A stretch of 51,078 nucleotides of DNA from Rhodospirillales bacterium (lineage in GTDB: Bacteria; Pseudomonadota; Alphaproteobacteria; SMXQ01): the NCBI GenBank assembly GCA_018666775.1, contig JABIXC010000018.1, forward strand, positions 1-51,078, in the 5' to 3' direction. Under the pieces are notes generated by a model that saw nothing but the letters and a program-made list of their open reading frames with translations, was not told the DNA's origin and searched no databases. Both the position numbers and the translations under genes were made by a program. Numbering within the stretch: the first letter of the stretch is position 1; each line of letters starts with the position of its first letter. This document shows, one piece after another, positions 1 through 8,912 of the stretch.

Positions 1-146
1 AGCTCGGCGATGGTTTCTTCACCACGCAATCCGTCCAGCACAATGCGGATCTTCTCTTCCGCCGAATACTGCTTACGCGTAGCGCGGCGAACATCCTTGA
101 TCGCCTTGGCTGCACCCGTCTGTCTTGTCTGCGATTTCTGTCTCAT
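1..146 (-). CDS. IS3-family transposase OrfA, N-terminal part (cut by window edge)
   Basis: About 48 codons are visible. After a basic start come the sequences RRATRKQYSAEEKIRIVL and DGLRGEETIAEL, the beginning of the helix-turn-helix domain of IS3-family OrfA proteins. In this family OrfA binds the element ends, and a -1 frameshift fuses it to the DDE catalytic OrfB. The gene runs off the window at base 1, so whether the copy is intact is unknown. The start chosen is the ATG at 146. Family assignment is from the motif alone, but it is distinctive. Confidence 0.8.
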   Translation of the reverse strand, partial: MRQKSQTRQTGAAKAIKDVRRATRKQYSAEEKIRIVLDGLRGEETIAE

Positions 147-233
147 CTTCGTTCCCTTCGGTCACTACGATGAGCCAGAAACCCTCTCTTATGCAATACC
201 CCTAATCTGTCCCATAGGCGCTGACGTTAGACA
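1..233 (-). mobile_element. IS3-family insertion sequence, left part only
   Basis: The reading frame at 1-146 (minus) is the start of an IS3-type OrfA. The likely outer end of the element is at about 233, where the minus strand reads TGTCTAACGTCAGCGCC and the host reading frame is interrupted. That leaves about 87 bases between the end and the OrfA start, normal for IS3 elements. The other end lies outside the window, so the inverted-repeat partner and the target duplication cannot be checked. The exact boundary is inferred from where the host protein similarity stops. Confidence 0.7.
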
Positions 234-307
234 TTCGGTGACCACATGTAGCCACCAGCAATTTCATGCTTCCAAGTTTGAGCTTGGTTTACCCACCAGT
301 ACGCCAT
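233..307 (-). pseudogene. 5' fragment of a putative HNH endonuclease gene, interrupted by the IS element
   Basis: From an ATG at 307 the minus strand encodes MAYWWVNQAQTW, a few more residues, then GGYMWSPN, after which the frame enters the IS end and stops within two codons. The start has a textbook ribosome binding site, AAGGGAGG five bases upstream. The pattern Y-W-W-V-N-Q-x-Q-T followed by G-G-Y-x-W-S-P is the N-terminus I associate with HNH-type restriction endonucleases that open with this domain; this is from memory, not a search. The catalytic part is absent here and may lie beyond the IS, outside the window. It is too short for an ORF scan to list. The gene points away from tRNA-Glu, as island cargo would. 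Confidence 0.55.
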
Positions 308-492
308 GGCTGCCTCCCTTGGTGATTTAGTGGCTAGCATAACCTAGTTAGTCCCACCGAAGCAGTGACATCTTGGGTCCCCTCCTAGGGGGCCGGGGTG
401 TTTCCTGAAGCGCTTTTAAAAAGCCAGTTAGAAGTCTTATTAGTCCCCACCTTGATCCTATGAGGTTCCTACACATCTACAATGGCCTCAGG

Positions 493-573
493 GATTCCCA
501 GGAGAGTCATACAGAGTCATCTCCCCTTCCTGAGTCTCTGCCACCCCAGGGACCGAGATGACTCTCCTGAATC
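493..573. repeat. Imperfect inverted repeat with repeated AGAGTCAT motifs
   Basis: Left arm at 493-510 (GATTC, CC, AGGAGAGTCAT) and right arm at 558-573 (ATGACTCTCCTGAATC) are inverted copies apart from two extra bases. A second direct AGAGTCAT starts exactly 10 bp after the first (503 and 513), one helical turn. Such spacing suits a protein-binding site, but none is known for this sequence. Confidence 0.6.
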
Positions 574-694
574 ACCTGAGGGACTCCTAGGGGCATGTGA
601 GGGTGCTTGCGAAGCCACCGGTAGGCATTACATCTGTGCCCACCATGTCTGCGGCACCCACTCTACAGCCAACAAGCTTCATCTCAATCTTATG

Positions 695-733
695 CGTGGG
701 TGGAAAACGTGGGTGGGAAACGTGGGTGGAAGG
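695..733. repeat. Three tandem 13-bp repeats (iteron-like)
   Basis: Units at 695-707, 708-720 and 721-733 share CGTGGGTGG followed by an A-rich tetramer; they differ by one or two bases. They sit about 60 bp beyond the 3' end of tRNA-Glu. Tandem short units occur at plasmid origins and at integrase or excisionase arm sites; which applies here is unknown. Confidence 0.75.
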
Positions 734-792
734 TAATTAGGCTGTATCATTTTATATAATAATTACATATAGTTATGATACACAATAAAGAT

Positions 793-868
793 TGGCGTCC
801 CCTAGGGGATTCGAACCCCTGTTGCCGCCGTGAGAGGGCGGTGTCCTAGGCCTCTAGACGAAGGGGAC
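793..868 (-). tRNA. tRNA-Glu (anticodon CTC)
   Basis: Full cloverleaf on the minus strand. Acceptor stem GTCCCCT pairs with AGGGGAC, discriminator G and encoded CCA (793-795). D stem GTCT/GGAC; anticodon stem CCGCC/GGCGG around the loop CTCTCAC, giving anticodon CTC at loop positions 34-36; T arm AGGGG-TTCGAAT-CCCCT. It decodes GAG. This is a minor isoacceptor beside the usual TTC tRNA. Its 3' end faces the IS and repeat-containing DNA at 1-792, consistent with use as an integration target. Confidence 0.95.
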
Positions 869-920
869 GAGGCAGGATGGATATCTAGCGATCCGGGGCG
901 GGGTTATCAAGGCAAATATC

Positions 921-1343
921 CTATCCATTCGCCACTTCCAGGGTTGCCTCTTCAAAGGCACCGGATCGATGGTAAAAGGCTTTGGCATCGCCAACGCCGC
1001 CATCATCGATGGGCACGATTAGCCAGAAATGATTGTCTTCAAAGGCGCGCGCGCCATCGGTTTTTGAGGGGCGGGCCAAGCCGTTGGGGTGGGAATGGTA
1101 ATTGCCAATAATGCCAGCCCCACCATCGCGGGCAGATTTGTGGGCCGCAAATAAAATGGCCGGGTCTATTTCAAAATTCCGGGTTTTTTCTGGCGCCACG
1201 TTTTCTGCCGCCATCACCGCTGTGACTTTGGCGGTGTCACCATCCAGGTGCCCCAGCAAAAGCCCGCAGCATTCTTCGCCATAAGATGCGGATGCCGCAT
1301 CACGCACGTTGGCCAAAAGTTCGGGGGCCAGAATCAGGATCAC
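921..1343 (-). CDS. M67-family (JAMM/MPN) metallopeptidase
   Basis: A 140-residue stand-alone JAB domain. The zinc signature is complete: Glu at 23/24 in the YGEECCG segment, then H83-x-H85 followed by S93 and D96 (HSHPNGLARPSKTD), matching HxH-x7-S-x2-D. Bacterial members cleave isopeptide-like C-terminal tails, for example of sulfur-carrier proteins, or act in cysteine or cofactor pathways; the substrate here is not evident. It starts with GTG, overlapping the stop of the upstream membrane-protein gene as GTGA, so the two are translationally coupled. It ends about 50 bp from tRNA-Glu on the same strand. Confidence 0.85.
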   Translation of the reverse strand: MILILAPELLANVRDAASASYGEECCGLLLGHLDGDTAKVTAVMAAENVAPEKTRNFEIDPAILFAAHKSARDGGAGIIGNYHSHPNGLARPSKTDGARAFEDNHFWLIVPIDDGGVGDAKAFYHRSGAFEEATLEVANG

Positions 1344-1690
1344 CGGTTTGGTCCTGTAAATTTTAAATCCCTGACATGGACAATGTTGCCGGTTTCCATC
1401 TCAACAATCATCAGCCTTTGGCCGCCATTGGGAAATCCCATGCGCAGCAATACCTGATTGCCATCAAGGGCGGATTCGAGAACTTTGGAGCCTTCGGGCA
1501 AAAGAATATGTTCGGGCAGTGAAAAGCCTTCGGGCGGGTTCGTCTGGGCCTGAGAGAGGCTCTGAATAGGGGTTTCAGGGGGCGTTTCGGCCAAAATGCC
1601 GGCGCGTTGCACCATCAGGATCGCCAAAACACTGATGGCGACCACGATCAAAACTGCCATTCCTGCAACCAAAGACTTGAGCCCTGCCAT
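1340..1690 (-). CDS. Small single-pass membrane protein (DUF6476-like)
   Basis: About 116 residues from the ATG at 1690 (MAGLKS); an in-frame ATG at 1714 would add eight residues and overlap the divergent rluD start. Residues 3-28 form one transmembrane helix (LVAGMAVLIVVAISVLAILM), followed by a short periplasmic domain that includes GSKVLESALDGNQVLLRM and LMIVEMETGNIV. It resembles small alphaproteobacterial proteins that I recall as DUF6476, found divergent from an RluA-family gene, as here. Function unknown. Coupled to the M67 peptidase by a 4-base overlap. Confidence 0.65.
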   Translation of the reverse strand: MAGLKSLVAGMAVLIVVAISVLAILMVQRAGILAETPPETPIQSLSQAQTNPPEGFSLPEHILLPEGSKVLESALDGNQVLLRMGFPNGGQRLMIVEMETGNIVHVRDLKFTGPNR

Positions 1691-1712
1691 GTTTTGTGTC
1701 CATTCTCCGCCC

Positions 1713-2672
1713 ATGAAAAATCCAACTGATCAAAGCCAAAATACTGACCTGCACACCGTCACTGCCGCCGAAGAAGATTCGGGGCGAATAGATGCCTATT
1801 TAGCTGCGCAAATTGACGAATTATCGCGCTCTCGTATCAAGGCACTGATCACCAGTGGTGCCGTTAGCACCGATGGCGAGACGATAGTCGACCCATCGGC
1901 CCCGGTCAAACCGGGCCAAATCTATCTGGTGAGCGTCCCCGAAGCGGCAGCCGCCGAGCCCATCGGCCAAGATATCCCGCTGGATATCTTGTACGAAGAC
2001 AAGGACCTGGTCGTGATCAACAAAACGGCCGGGATGGTCGTGCATCCCGCTGCTGGCAATCACGATGGCACCTTGGTCAACGCCCTGATTTATCATTGTG
2101 GCGATTCCCTTTCCGGGATCGGCGGTGTCAAGCGGCCGGGCATTGTCCACCGTCTGGACAAAGATACCTCTGGCGTCATGGTGGTGGCCAAAAACGATGC
2201 CGCCCATGCCGGCCTTGTGGCCCAGTTTCTGGAACGAACCATGGAGCGGGCCTATCAGGGGCTGGTCTGGGGCCTGCCCCAAACCATGGAAGGCCGGATT
2301 GAAGGCAACATCGGACGCAGCCCCCGAAACCGCAAAAAAATGGCGCTTTTGAAACACGGCGGACGGTTTGCCGCCACCCATTACAAGGTGCTTCGGGTGG
2401 TGGGGACCAAGGCCTGCCTTGTGGAATGTCGCCTTGAAACCGGGCGCACCCACCAGATCAGGGTCCATATGAGCTCCATCGGCCATAGTGTCGTGGGCGA
2501 CCCGCTGTATGGGGGCAGAAAGAATAACCCGACCCTGCCATCGGCCCCCTATCAGGCCCTGCATGCCTATCTTTTGGGGTTTGTGCACCCCACAAGTGGT
2601 GAAAAGCTGCGGTTCGAAGCCCCACTTACGCCATATTTCAATGACTTATTGGCTAAATTAGAGGCTATGTAG
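1713..2672 (+). CDS. rluD: RluA/RluD-family 23S rRNA pseudouridine synthase
   Basis: 319 residues from the ATG at 1713; a longer upstream frame lacks family similarity. Order: N-terminal S4 RNA-binding domain (about 25-75), then the catalytic domain with the HRLDKDTSG motif, catalytic Asp149, and the GRTHQIRVH motif near residue 250. RluD makes pseudouridines in helix 69 of 23S rRNA; RluC-type specificity cannot be excluded from sequence alone. Divergent from the small membrane-protein gene, the starts being about 22 bp apart. Its stop lies only 29 bp before the rpoH -10 element, so the rpoH promoter is squeezed into the gap. Confidence 0.88.
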   Translation: MKNPTDQSQNTDLHTVTAAEEDSGRIDAYLAAQIDELSRSRIKALITSGAVSTDGETIVDPSAPVKPGQIYLVSVPEAAAAEPIGQDIPLDILYEDKDLVVINKTAGMVVHPAAGNHDGTLVNALIYHCGDSLSGIGGVKRPGIVHRLDKDTSGVMVVAKNDAAHAGLVAQFLERTMERAYQGLVWGLPQTMEGRIEGNIGRSPRNRKKMALLKHGGRFAATHYKVLRVVGTKACLVECRLETGRTHQIRVHMSSIGHSVVGDPLYGGRKNNPTLPSAPYQALHAYLLGFVHPTSGEKLRFEAPLTPYFNDLLAKLEAM

Positions 2673-2700
2673 TATTTTTTCATAGACGACTAAATTAGTA

Positions 2701-2709
2701 TGGTATAAT
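2701..2709 (+). promoter_or_regulatory. Extended -10 promoter of rpoH
   Basis: TGGTATAAT: a perfect TATAAT (2704-2709) preceded by TG at -15/-14, the extended -10 form that needs little -35 sequence. The best -35 is weak (TAGACG at 2683-2688, spacer 15). The transcript would start about 25 bp before the rpoH ribosome binding site. Confidence 0.7.
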
Positions 2710-2740
2710 CCGGTCCTGAATTTTTTCGGAGGCACATGCA

Positions 2741-3661
2741 ATGGCGCAAGCCACCCCTAATCTTCCGGGCAATCTTCCGGTCAATATTCCAGTCCTTTCC
2801 CCAGAGGGAAACCTGTCGCGTTATCTGCAAGAGATACGCAAGTTTCCCATGCTGGAAAAGAAAGAGGAATACACCCTGGCCAAACGCTGGCGGGAAGAAA
2901 ATGACGTGGAAGCGGCCCATCAATTGGTCACCAGCCATCTGCGCCTTGTCGCCAAAATTGCCATGGGCTATCGCGGCTATGGCTTGCCTTTGGGCGAACT
3001 TATTTCTGAGGGCAATGTCGGCATGATGCAGGCGGTCAAACGGTTTGACCCGGAACGCGGATTCCGGCTGTCTACTTACGCCATGTGGTGGATCCGGGCG
3101 GCCATTCAGGAATATGTCCTGCGATCATGGTCTTTGGTAAAGATGGGCACCACGGCGGCCCAGAAAAAGCTGTTTTTTAACCTGCGCAAGCTCAAGGGTC
3201 AGATGAAGGCGCTGGAAGAAGGCGATTTGCCCCCGGAAAAAGTCGAACAAATTGCGGCGCGTCTGGATGTCACCGAAGACGATGTCATTCAAATGAACCG
3301 GCGCATGGCGGGGCCTGATAATTCCCTGAACGCGCCATTGCGCAAAGATGGTGAAGGGGGAGAATGGCAAGATTGGCTGGTCGATGACACCGATAGCCAG
3401 GAAGTTATTCTGGGCGAACATGAAGAATCAAACATTCGCGGCCAGCTTCTAAGCGAGGCCATGGAAGGCCTGAACGAACGCGAACGCCACATCATTGCGG
3501 AACGCCGTCTGAAAGAAGACCCAACAACCCTGGAAGACCTGAGCCGGCATTACGGTATTTCACGTGAACGGGTACGCCAGATTGAGGTACGTGCGTTTGA
3601 AAAGCTGCAAAAGGCCATTCGCAATGCGGTAGTTGATAACAGGCTGGAAACAGAAGACTGA
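2741..3661 (+). CDS. rpoH: RNA polymerase heat-shock sigma factor sigma-32
   Basis: 306 residues, full length. Sigma region 2 spans about 65-130 (LRLVAKIAMGYRGYGLPLGE, then STYAMWWIRAAIQEY). The RpoH box, QKKLFFNLRK at 141-150, separates sigma-32 from other sigma-70 members. The region 4 helix-turn-helix near the C-terminus contains YGISRERVRQIE. It directs transcription of chaperone and protease genes; in the family its level is controlled by DnaK and FtsH, and ftsH is also in this window. GGAGG lies eight bases before the ATG. An out-of-frame ATG overlaps just upstream at 2736. The gene has its own extended -10 promoter. Confidence 0.97.
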   Translation: MAQATPNLPGNLPVNIPVLSPEGNLSRYLQEIRKFPMLEKKEEYTLAKRWREENDVEAAHQLVTSHLRLVAKIAMGYRGYGLPLGELISEGNVGMMQAVKRFDPERGFRLSTYAMWWIRAAIQEYVLRSWSLVKMGTTAAQKKLFFNLRKLKGQMKALEEGDLPPEKVEQIAARLDVTEDDVIQMNRRMAGPDNSLNAPLRKDGEGGEWQDWLVDDTDSQEVILGEHEESNIRGQLLSEAMEGLNERERHIIAERRLKEDPTTLEDLSRHYGISRERVRQIEVRAFEKLQKAIRNAVVDNRLETED

Positions 3662-3676
3662 GGCGACAGCTTCCCC

Positions 3677-4243
3677 CTATAAAAGCGCGCCACTTTCATT
3701 TGCAAGAACTTTGCCGCGATCCACTTCTTCGCCCCATTCATTGATTAATTCTTTTTGCCGGGCCTGTAGATTGGTGATTTTATGCTTGGCTGTCACTTGC
3801 ATAAAGATGCCAGACACCGTCGGCATTCCCAAATAGAGCAGCCAGCCCCCGCCAGCCGCAGAATAAATAACCAGCCACGCAAACGTATCGGTCAGGATTT
3901 TCATCGCCGAAACAATGTCGTTCGGCCCCGCCCACAGGGTAACCAGAAATGGGGTGACCCCGGCAATGTTAAGTGCCCCAACGGACTGGGCCGCATTCCG
4001 CCCCGGTCGCACGTCCACGACCATTGCCACCAGCGTGGGCAACAGGCCAATTGTCACCACCAGCATGGTGGGCAATGCGAGCAGCATGCCCAGCACAAAA
4101 ATTACGGCAACCATGATCTGAACCGAGCCACCGCCTGATTTTTTTTGTGGGGGGGCCTTTGGTTTCTGCGCTGCAATGGCCTTTGCCAATGCCGCTGCAC
4201 CTTGATTCTTTTTAGGTTGTCTTGCTTCAATGGCCATCATCAA
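3677..4243 (-). CDS. Polytopic membrane protein coupled to pseudokinase gene
   Basis: 188 residues of unknown function. A basic, Ala/Lys/Pro-rich cytoplasmic start (1-40) precedes two hydrophobic segments (about 43-60 and 63-78) and then two more in the second half (LVIYSAAGGGWLLYLGM and neighbours). The end is charged and cytoplasm-like. The ATG overlaps the stop of the upstream pseudokinase gene by four bases (ATGA), so the two proteins are probably made in fixed ratio and may form a complex. The coding sequence contains a run of eight A and a run of seven C close together (about residues 33-37), a possible slippage site. I do not recognise a named family. Confidence 0.75.
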   Translation of the reverse strand: MMMAIEARQPKKNQGAAALAKAIAAQKPKAPPQKKSGGGSVQIMVAVIFVLGMLLALPTMLVVTIGLLPTLVAMVVDVRPGRNAAQSVGALNIAGVTPFLVTLWAGPNDIVSAMKILTDTFAWLVIYSAAGGGWLLYLGMPTVSGIFMQVTAKHKITNLQARQKELINEWGEEVDRGKVLANESGALL

Positions 4244-6270
4244 ACCTTCATCATGACGGCGAAAGCAATCGCGCCAATTGCGATCAAGACGCTTAACCCT
4301 GCGGCCAATTTGTGGCCATGGACGATAACAATTTCTGGATCAACGTTACTCAGGTTTTTGTTAAACACAATTTCCGCCGAAAGCTGGTTGTATTCAGCCA
4401 CTGCCTCGGCAAACCCCTGACGATCAAGCTGACGGGCCTCGCCATTGGCAAGATAGCGATACACCTCTATCAGGTTCCCCGTGGCGATGATGTTAGGCAA
4501 TTCCCGCTCTACCCGTTCGCGCCACATGCGATGGCGAAAGCTTGCTGTGGCCGGGGCCAAGTGAAGTCCGACCCACTTTGTCAACCTGGGTAACGACGGC
4601 AAACCGCTTTCTTTCTGAGCCGTTGCCAATAGACCCAGTTTGCCAAGGATGGATCGCTCTTGGTTACCTTCATCAATCGATGCATCGATAAACATCTGGA
4701 CGTTTGTCTTTAGGTGCGATGCCAAAAATGCCGCAATGTGGCCGTCGAATGGCATCTGACTTTGTTTGCTTACAGCCTTTGCCTCCAAAGACAAGAGCAG
4801 GCCTTTAACATCCATTGCTTTATGGCTGGCAATCATCGGAGAACGGCAATACTGGGCGGGGTTCAAATCATAGAGACAACGCTCCATCCCGAAACCCGCC
4901 CCCTTTTGTTTCAGGTGGCGAACAAACCGGGTGAAATACCGCATAATGCCCGGGCCTTCGCCCTCGCTGTTATACATAATTTTGGCCCGAAACCCGGGCA
5001 ATTCACCCAAGAGAAGTTCGCTCATTTCCTGGCGTTTTTCATTGTCGTTAAAGTGCCCGGCAAGCATCGGGCCAAGGCCTTCCAGGTGGGTCGCAATGCC
5101 CTTGTAACGAATGGGCGCGTTATGATCGAGCGCCATACACAGCCGTGCTGTGCGCAAGGGATTATTCGCAGCCTCAATGCCATCGCGCTGGCTTGATTCC
5201 ACCGCATTGAAAATATTATTGCTGATGACTTCGTCCCCCAACGACCGCCGCGACCAAGCCAGAATTTCATGGCCTTTGTTTTTGAAAAGCACCTTGCCCC
5301 AATTCCATGTCATGGCCTGGGCCAGCATCTGTGGCTGGTGATAGGCTTTACCCATAAAACGGTATGCATTTTGCGCTTTATCCGAAGCGGGGATCGGCCG
5401 ATTGGCAAGGCGCCGGTCATCGGTCCACGAAATCAGGTCTTCCAGTGTCCAGCGTTTGTCCGGGTCGTCTTCCAGCATGCCGCGCAATGCCTCGCGCAGG
5501 GTCACCGGAAGCTGAATGCCCGCAACCAGCGTGGCAAAGGAGCCCCGAGCCAGTTTTTCCGCAAGCAGGGCTTCGGCACTTCGGCCTTTTGCTGGATCTA
5601 TTTTTTTGTACAGCGAAAGCGCGGTTACCCCAAGGGCATAAACATCTTCTGCAAACCCCCCTTCTTTGCGCCCCATTGGGTGGGCCTGAAGGGATTCAAT
5701 TGTTTCAAATGCTGGCGGCTGATCATATCCCGGCGGGGTTGTGGTGTTTTCCCCAAGAAGAACCTCAGCCCCGTCATCATCGTTTGCGCGAAAAAATAAA
5801 TTGGTGGGACGGATATTGCGGTGGGCAATCTTGTATTTGTCGAACTCTTTTAAAACACCACAGATGGGTGCGATGATTCGCGCCATAAGCGCCTCTTCAC
5901 CAATATCGGGATATTCCCCATCAAGGTCAGTAACCAGCCGTTGTCCCAAAGGACGTTCATAAATAACAACGAACCGATAATCCCCGGTTTCCGTCCATGG
6001 CACCACGCCCCAATCCAGCAAGCGCATGTTGCCCAAGATCGGCAATTCCTTAAATTGTTCCAAAGCAGATATTCTTGGCTGAATTTCAGGATCGCATGCC
6101 AGCGCAAAAAGATTGTGAGCCTGGTTGACCTTGCTTTTGGCAACGAAGGCTTCGGCATTGGGCGAAGACAACAAGGGCAATGGCGCGTCTGGCCATATGC
6201 CGAACTTGTTGTTCAACATAACGGGTTCGCCTTCGTCTTGAAGAACCGCAAGAGGTGCCGGACTGGACAT
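4240..6270 (-). CDS. Membrane-anchored protein kinase-like protein, probable pseudokinase
   Basis: 676 residues from the ATG at 6270 (MSSPAPL); an in-frame ATG at 6321 would add 17. The N-terminal third has a protein-kinase fold pattern: a hinge-like YRFVVIYERP near 98-107, a catalytic-loop equivalent H150-R-N-I-R-P-T-N157 where HRD-x-K-x-x-N is expected, and the helix F segment EDVYALGVTALSL at 208-220. The catalytic Asp is Asn152, the loop Lys is Arg, and the DFG Asp is missing (L-L-G-E at 171-174). Phosphotransfer is therefore unlikely. A long middle region has no motif I know; one C-terminal transmembrane helix (about 650-672) ends in MMKV. Coupled to the downstream membrane protein. Confidence 0.7.
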   Translation of the reverse strand: MSSPAPLAVLQDEGEPVMLNNKFGIWPDAPLPLLSSPNAEAFVAKSKVNQAHNLFALACDPEIQPRISALEQFKELPILGNMRLLDWGVVPWTETGDYRFVVIYERPLGQRLVTDLDGEYPDIGEEALMARIIAPICGVLKEFDKYKIAHRNIRPTNLFFRANDDDGAEVLLGENTTTPPGYDQPPAFETIESLQAHPMGRKEGGFAEDVYALGVTALSLYKKIDPAKGRSAEALLAEKLARGSFATLVAGIQLPVTLREALRGMLEDDPDKRWTLEDLISWTDDRRLANRPIPASDKAQNAYRFMGKAYHQPQMLAQAMTWNWGKVLFKNKGHEILAWSRRSLGDEVISNNIFNAVESSQRDGIEAANNPLRTARLCMALDHNAPIRYKGIATHLEGLGPMLAGHFNDNEKRQEMSELLLGELPGFRAKIMYNSEGEGPGIMRYFTRFVRHLKQKGAGFGMERCLYDLNPAQYCRSPMIASHKAMDVKGLLLSLEAKAVSKQSQMPFDGHIAAFLASHLKTNVQMFIDASIDEGNQERSILGKLGLLATAQKESGLPSLPRLTKWVGLHLAPATASFRHRMWRERVERELPNIIATGNLIEVYRYLANGEARQLDRQGFAEAVAEYNQLSAEIVFNKNLSNVDPEIVIVHGHKLAAGLSVLIAIGAIAFAVMMKV

Positions 6271-6357
6271 GCCTAGATTTACCTGAAAATAGTTATTTTC
6301 AAGGCATAATTTAGGTCTCAAATAGGTAAAGGTTGGTTAACAACACCCCGACAAAAG

Positions 6358-6394
6358 CCCCTAAAACATACAATTTTAGTTAGTTTTCAGGGGG
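6358..6394 (-). terminator. Probable terminator after purA
   Basis: On the minus strand CCCCTGAAAAC and GTTTTAGGGG form a 10-bp stem with one bulged G, followed by CTTTTGT. It lies just past the purA stop and before the pseudokinase gene, separating the two transcripts. The T tract is short, so strength is uncertain. Confidence 0.5.
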
Positions 6395-6410
6395 TTCAGA
6401 TGGGTTTTCA

Positions 6411-7703
<1,293 letters not shown>

Positions 7704-7724
7704 TTTATTCCCTCAATTCTAGCT

Positions 7725-8912
7725 TTAATCTTTAATAACTTCAGGTTTGCCATCAATCAGTTCATGGCTGCAGCCAAGGCGCAACCCTTCCGCCCCGGTA
7801 TCCTTCACGGCTTCAAGACCAACAACAACAATCCAGCCATCGCCCTGCAATGCGCGGCGAAGTTCCGCGGTCTCATCCACAGGCACATAAACCCGGCGGG
7901 GCTGATCCATCGGCGGCACGGCGCGCAACACGGTATCCATAAACAGCGTGAACCCGGTTGCAGGTTCTCCCCCATTCCCAGATATGCCAACACCAAAGGT
8001 CGTGCCATTTGAACCGCCGCCTGCAAGGTATCGCCCACCACGGCCAAGTTCACCCCTGACCCCAATGCCAAACAAAACAAACGCAACACCGGTGTGATAT
8101 TCAAATCCCCGGTTTTCAACGGGGTCTATGGTCAACCGAATTTCAGGAATATCCTTGCGAACAAGGGCAACCACTTCCCCAAGACGATCACACGCCGCCA
8201 TGGCACTTTTGGGCAGTTTTAATTTACCAAGGGCTGCCAGGGCAGAATCTGCAGGGCCCGCAGCTTTTAGCAACGATCCCAATACGTCTGACACCCCGGC
8301 ACCAAGGGCCGCAATGGCCCCTGCATCCTTGCGGGCAAGGGCGGCGCGGGCAAGGGCTGCGACATCGTCATCAAGCCCCAAATCTTCGATCACCGCCGTC
8401 ACCAAGGTGGGCAAGTTCAGATCAATAGAAACTTTGCTGACCCCAAGGCAGGCAAGGGCTTCATAAGCCAAAATAATGGCTTCCGCATCAGCCCGGGGCA
8501 GGTCAGAACCAATCAGTTCTATCCCGGCCTGACCGACCTGACGTTCTGGCCGCATCTGACTGCCGGAAACCTGCAGGACCTGGCCTGCATAACACAGCCT
8601 TAAAGGGCGGGGTTCGTGATCCAGACGCGTGGTGGCAATGCGGGCAACCTGCAGGGTCATATCGGCCCGCAAGCCCAGCATGGCATGGGATGCAGGGTCC
8701 ATCAGCCGAAAGGTCTGCTGGGTCATGGCCGCACCGGCACCGCCCAGAAGACTGTCTTCAAATTCCAACAAGGGTGGCTTCACCTGTTCGTAACCAGCAC
8801 CACGGAACACCGAAAGCAGGCGTTCCACAGTGGCGGTTTCAAATGCAGCATCGGGCGGCAAGATATCGTTCATGCCGGGCGGCAGCAGGCCTTTGGAAGG
8901 TTTATCATTCAT
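7725..8912 (-). CDS. hisZ: ATP phosphoribosyltransferase regulatory subunit HisZ
   Basis: 395 residues. It is a class II aminoacyl-tRNA synthetase-like protein related to HisRS: motif-like segments PPGMNDILPP, FRLMDP and LGLRADMTLQVARI near the N-terminus, and a HisRS-type YHTGVAFVLF with GRGGRYL later. It lacks the anticodon-binding end of true HisRS. HisZ pairs with short-form HisG to catalyse and feedback-control the first step of histidine synthesis; hisG is not in this window. The start is the ATG at 8912. It lies between serA and purA on the same strand. Confidence 0.92.
   Translation of the reverse strand: MNDKPSKGLLPPGMNDILPPDAAFETATVERLLSVFRGAGYEQVKPPLLEFEDSLLGGAGAAMTQQTFRLMDPASHAMLGLRADMTLQVARIATTRLDHEPRPLRLCYAGQVLQVSGSQMRPERQVGQAGIELIGSDLPRADAEAIILAYEALACLGVSKVSIDLNLPTLVTAVIEDLGLDDDVAALARAALARKDAGAIAALGAGVSDVLGSLLKAAGPADSALAALGKLKLPKSAMAACDRLGEVVALVRKDIPEIRLTIDPVENRGFEYHTGVAFVLFGIGVRGELGRGGRYLAGGGSNGTTFGVGISGNGGEPATGFTLFMDTVLRAVPPMDQPRRVYVPVDETAELRRALQGDGWIVVVGLEAVKDTGAEGLRLGCSHELIDGKPEVIKD

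Larger units (their letters stand above)
308..792. other. Gene-free stretch between broken endonuclease and tRNA-Glu, with short repeats
   Basis: No convincing gene on either strand. A frame at 482-736 has no recognisable protein and no good ribosome binding site. It holds several repeats: AGAGTCAT at 503-510 and 513-520 with an inverted copy at 558-565; three tandem 13-bp units at 695-733; and an 8-bp inverted repeat (TGTATCAT/ATGATACA) flanking an AT-rich core at about 743-782. It lies directly downstream of the tRNA 3' end, the usual position for an integration site. No second copy of the tRNA 3' end is visible in the window. Confidence 0.6.

Noticed and set aside
482-736. Plus-strand frame of 84 codons in the tRNA-adjacent gap
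   Set aside because: No ribosome binding site, no family character, and it overlaps repeats.
1821-2588. Open frame of 255 codons antisense to rluD
   Set aside because: Shadow of a real gene; low-complexity His/Gly/Asp-rich peptide typical of reverse reading.
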